A DNA stretch of 32,792 nucleotides from Reticulitermes lucifugus (taxonomy: Eukaryota; Arthropoda; Insecta; Blattodea; Rhinotermitidae), in NCBI GenBank assembly GCA_026260175.1, contig JAKCWW010001122.1:17297-50088 (forward strand), in the 5' to 3' direction. This document shows, piece by piece, positions 29,346-32,792 of the stretch. The notes beneath the pieces are model-generated. The model did not search any database. It was not told where the DNA came from and saw only the letters and a program-made list of their open reading frames with translations. The position numbers and the translations under genes are program-made. Position 1 is the stretch's first letter. The number at the start of each line of letters is the position of its first letter.

Positions 29346-31535
29346 GATAAATATATACTAGCCTTTGGGAGGAATATTTTTCGTCCATCATACGGTAGAC
29401 AAATTATCGGCCCTGATGATGTATGTAGCAGTTTCCTCAGAATTATCAGCATGTGTCTACCACACTGCAAAACGTTACGCCCCAGAAGGTGCTTACCCTC
29501 ACTGCGCATTAAATCTATTCCCTACAGAACTAACAAAACCAGATAAAAGTGACTTTGCCCTTTTAGTATACACAAAAAGCACACAATTCATAAAAACACA
29601 GTGTTTCCAGTACTAAAGCAAGAACAGTCTCACGACCTTGGTCAAAGTGACTGTGCTACAAGGCCCACACAGTTTGACATGCATATTCATGTTGCTGTAC
29701 TAATACCAAGACAACTGGCAGGGTTCCACTGCAGAAGCTGAGACACATTAACAAACACTTCAATTTGAAACACAACACACTGTGCTAACACAGACTGGAG
29801 GCAACATTTTCAATATCCGTGATCATTTCAGACGTAATATTTTAAATCCTCCTGAAATAGCACTTCAAAATAGTGTGTTGTTATACTCAAAGAAATGTAT
29901 TATAACGAAAATAATAATACATATATAACAGGAGTATCTACTTGTCTTCGTGTTTTTCTTTAACAGCTATGGCGACTTGTACAACTTGTACAAGATAAGG
30001 AATACCAGCATAACAGTCACACAAACTAAAGTCACGGTAACCAAAGTGCATGATAGTAACACAAGAAAAGTAATCTACCCAGATTAGGTTTTGATATTTT
30101 ATATCAGTAAGAAGTACGTAATATTCATGAAAAAAATATATTTCTGTAATATAAACTTCATTTAAAATTTCCAACATATGGAAATTTAAAACGCCATCTG
30201 TATTCCAGCAAGGCTGAACGTTCTTTTTAGCAACAAGATTAGGTTTTGAGGTTATGTCTTATTGCCAAAAAGGTAAGTGAAAATAAAAATATATTCTACC
30301 AAGGTTACATTTTTGGGGTTTCATTTTAGAGTCAGACACTTAATTTGTAGCAGTCAAAATAAATGTCGAAAAAAAACAGCTTTACTAAGGCTGATTTCCC
30401 AGGACACTTTGCTTAAGTGGCACTAGTATGTTGTAACCCTCGTCAAATTGGGTTTCCAATACAGCCGACACAAATTCCAGAATACTAATTAAGGCACAGA
30501 CCTATAATATAATTATTTTAACACGTTAAATCATAAATATTGATTCTATTACACAAATAACTGTCCTTTGAGTAGTTGTACGTGAAAAATTATAAACACT
30601 TTCGTATTACCGGCAAATTGTCCATGCGCCAATGCATTTTGTGTTAGATCAATATTATCCATGCAGGGTTATTGTTAATAGGTATACATTATTTTATAGG
30701 CAGCAAGGTTATATCACATACAGGAGTACATAATTTTCCATAACAATGACCGGATCTTTTAAGCTTGATATATAACAAAATACAAACAAATGTAACATAA
30801 TATAAACCTAAGTGATTGTTTAAACTTACATGTGATTCACTGGCCAAAATTCAAAGAGCCACAACACTCATGTAACTTAGATACTGTTAAACACTCACAA
30901 TTTATGCAACGAATTCGCCCTTTCTGCTGAACACTCAGTTGTTATGACGTAATATTCCATACAGGCAAAAAAATATGCAGCGGACAGAGTCAGTGTTTTG
31001 TTCTTAGAGTGAGTTCATAAAGAATGTGAAGGTAGTATAAGAGCAAACGATACAAAAAACCGCCCAGAGTATTATTTTCCGTTTATTTTATCTGATAGGG
31101 AATACGGTTGAAACGCATAGAGGAAAACACATTTTTACCATAACCAGGAACGGAAGTTTTAAGCGTAAGAGATACCAACGAAAAAATAGAAAACCAGATA
31201 AGTTAAATAAAAGTAATGACCTCTAAACTTCCATACTCTCACTAACTAGGATGCTAAGAAATGAACAGCAGCTGACGGGAAGATTTATGTTAAGGGAATT
31301 ATTGCCTGCTTCTGATTTCTCTGCATCATTATTTTAGAAAAACTTTCCAGAAAACACAGAAAGAATGAGGTGTGATATCATTAACTGTTTTCAAATTTTC
31401 TGTAGAATGTCACTTTAGATAAATCCTAGAAATCAGGAAGGATAGGAAATGAATGTAACAAACCAACTTCTGGTCACAGCTGATAGTGATAATTTATTGG
31501 GCGAATATGCATAACAACGACATTTATAGTTTTTA
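29346..31535. other. Unclassified AT-rich DNA
   Basis: Long AT-rich interval without recognised repeat or gene. Open frames 29365-29616 and 29938-30177 have no motif. Confidence 0.5.
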
Positions 31536-31544
31536 TTACTCATA

Positions 31545-31825
31545 AGTTATTGTTAATAAGATGAAATCTAAGAGAATATAATGGGCAGGGTATGTAGAAC
31601 GTAAGGAATATTTAAGAAATGCATACTGCATTATGGTTGGAAAACCTGAAAGGAAGAGATACATGGAAGATACATCAGTTGTTGTAAGGATAACATTAAG
31701 ATGGATGTTACAGAAATAGGGCGCCAAGTTTTGAGCTGGATTCATTTGGCTCAGGATAAGGATAAATATCAGATTCCTGTGAATACGGCAATGGACGTCA
31801 GAGTTCCATGGAAGGCAGGAAATTT
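31545..31825 (+). pseudogene. LINE reverse-transcriptase protein, C-terminal relic 4
   Basis: A frame from about 31560 gives KMKSKRI, stop, WAGYVERKEYLRNAYCIMVGKP, ERKRYMEDT. Later, in another frame, comes the DWI-LAQDRDKYQ type end (GGATTCATTTGGCTCAGGATAAGG...) and finally NTAMDVRVPWK. It is the same protein end as the relics at 21239, 22360 and 28437, with at least one stop and one frameshift. Confidence 0.8.
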
Positions 31826-32099
31826 GCTGATCAGGCGGAGGATTTTTATAAGCAAGTCTCTTCTACATGGAGGTACCTAGGGCTCTTGGCAGAGTACAAG
31901 AATTTCAATCTGCAATTCTCTCTTCTCTTATGAATTTCTCATTCACCCATGCGTGCTACAGGTTCCGCTTTGTCAGCTGTAGAGTTTATTTAATGCCGAA
32001 TATCAGAAAATTACCACATCATGGGTCGTGATTTGCATTAAGATGCTACAGGCCTAAGGGCCTTTGCTTAGATTTACTGATGAGAAACACGAAAATTTA
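31826..32099. other. Unclassified DNA
   Basis: Nothing recognised; GCTACAGGCCTAAGGGCC at about 32045 is a small inverted-repeat-like patch. Confidence 0.4.
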
Positions 32100-32400
32100 G
32101 TACATATATTTTCCAGTTGGAATGTGAACCGAGACTGTGTCGAATGCGTGAGAGAAAAGATGAAGGCTCGAGAAGCAAATAAGAAGAACAGGAAACAGAA
32201 GGATGCATTATTATGGCGGAAAAAGAGGAAACATTTACTGCTCTGAAGATTCCCAGGCAGTGCCCGCTCATCCTTCTGTAGGAGTGGAGGAAAGAAGTTG
32301 AGCATTTGGGCTAAGTTTTGAATTTGGGAGGCAGAATCATGAAGAAATGTTTATCGCGTTGTGAAAATATTGATCTTCATGTTGGGGATGGCTGCATGAG
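32100..32400 (+). repeat. Purine-rich dispersed repeat, copy 2
   Basis: Similar to 17735-17900: GAGAGAAAAGATGAAGGCTCG, GAGGAAACATTTACTG, GCCCGCTCATCCTTCTG. The short plus-strand open frame (32064-32246), lysine/arginine-rich, could be a worn end of a LINE protein, but I cannot name it. Confidence 0.4.
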
Positions 32401-32715
32401 AAGCATGTAAATAGAGGACAGAAGTGGAAGGGCGGACCGCACTGTAAACAGCCAGTTCATCCTTTACACATAATCCATCTATCACTGTCTGAAGGATCCC
32501 AGTTGTATGTTTCTGCTTATAATAATCCTTTCAAAAATCGGTAAATCCAAAAGAAACGACAGCCCCTACATGTGATTTGTCTTTTCCCTTTCTTGTACGA
32601 ACAGCAAGTACTAATCATCGCACGAACATCATATTGCAGAGATTAATCAAAATATAAATTTTCTTCCTGAACTTTGGAAGATATCGCGCTTATTATTCAG
32701 TGCCATTCTGTTAGG

Positions 32716-32792
32716 TTTTTTTTTTTCCTTATGGCTCGACAGCCCTATATGGGCCTGGGCCTCCTCGTTTCGTCGAGGTTTAATGATCACAC
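32716..32792 (+). repeat. LINE 3'-UTR-like repeat fragment running off the window
   Basis: A run of T then CCTTATGGCTCGACAGCCCTATATGGGCCTGGGCCTCCTCG. It resembles the first half of the fragment at 11540-11695 (CTACAGCCCATTCCGAGCCAAGGCCTCC). It continues beyond the window. Confidence 0.45.

Overview
This is about 33 kb of AT-rich eukaryotic DNA, very probably from an insect. I favour Blattodea (cockroach or termite), because I recognise the decayed retrotransposon C-termini from hemimetabolous insects and because several tRNA-headed SINE families are dense and old. That assignment is from memory and no alignment was run. There are no operons or prokaryotic signals. No complete protein-coding gene is visible, and most short open frames are chance or repeat-derived.

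Layout. 1-142: right end of a hAT-type DNA transposon. 825-1232: 11-unit, 37-bp minisatellite. 1996-2513: non-autonomous Tc1/mariner-type element with a relic transposase C-terminus and an internal duplication. 5.2-10.0 kb: a repeat-rich block with three inverted-repeat (foldback) elements, two solo arms and several SINEs. 12.2-12.9 kb: 27-bp minisatellite. 14.0-14.4 kb: small hAT-like MITE. 18.8-19.0 kb: second copy of one foldback family. 19.9-22.8 kb: SINEs and two LINE 3' ends. 23.1-23.45 kb: CpG-richer patch with the only plausible host coding exon. 23.8-27.6 kb: more SINEs and an NRF-1-type palindrome. 28.4-32.8 kb: LINE 3' relics in AT-rich DNA.

The most interesting signal is a recurring motif, CTGANGA - hairpin - GAAAC - NN - GTH, which is the conserved core of the hammerhead self-cleaving ribozyme with a very short helix III. 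Four copies keep the catalytic core (5527-5563 and 8105-8136 on +; 7686-7717 and 9054-9084 on -). At least six more are degenerate. In the three foldback families the motif lies once in each arm, always reading outward from the centre. Hammerheads are known in Penelope-like elements and retrozymes. The outward-facing paired geometry, repeated in unrelated-looking foldbacks, is what deserves follow-up.

The candidate exon at 23274-23450 is 59 codons from an ATG in good context to a consensus GTAAGT donor in phase 0. It may be the 5' end of a host gene continuing in introns beyond the visible evidence.
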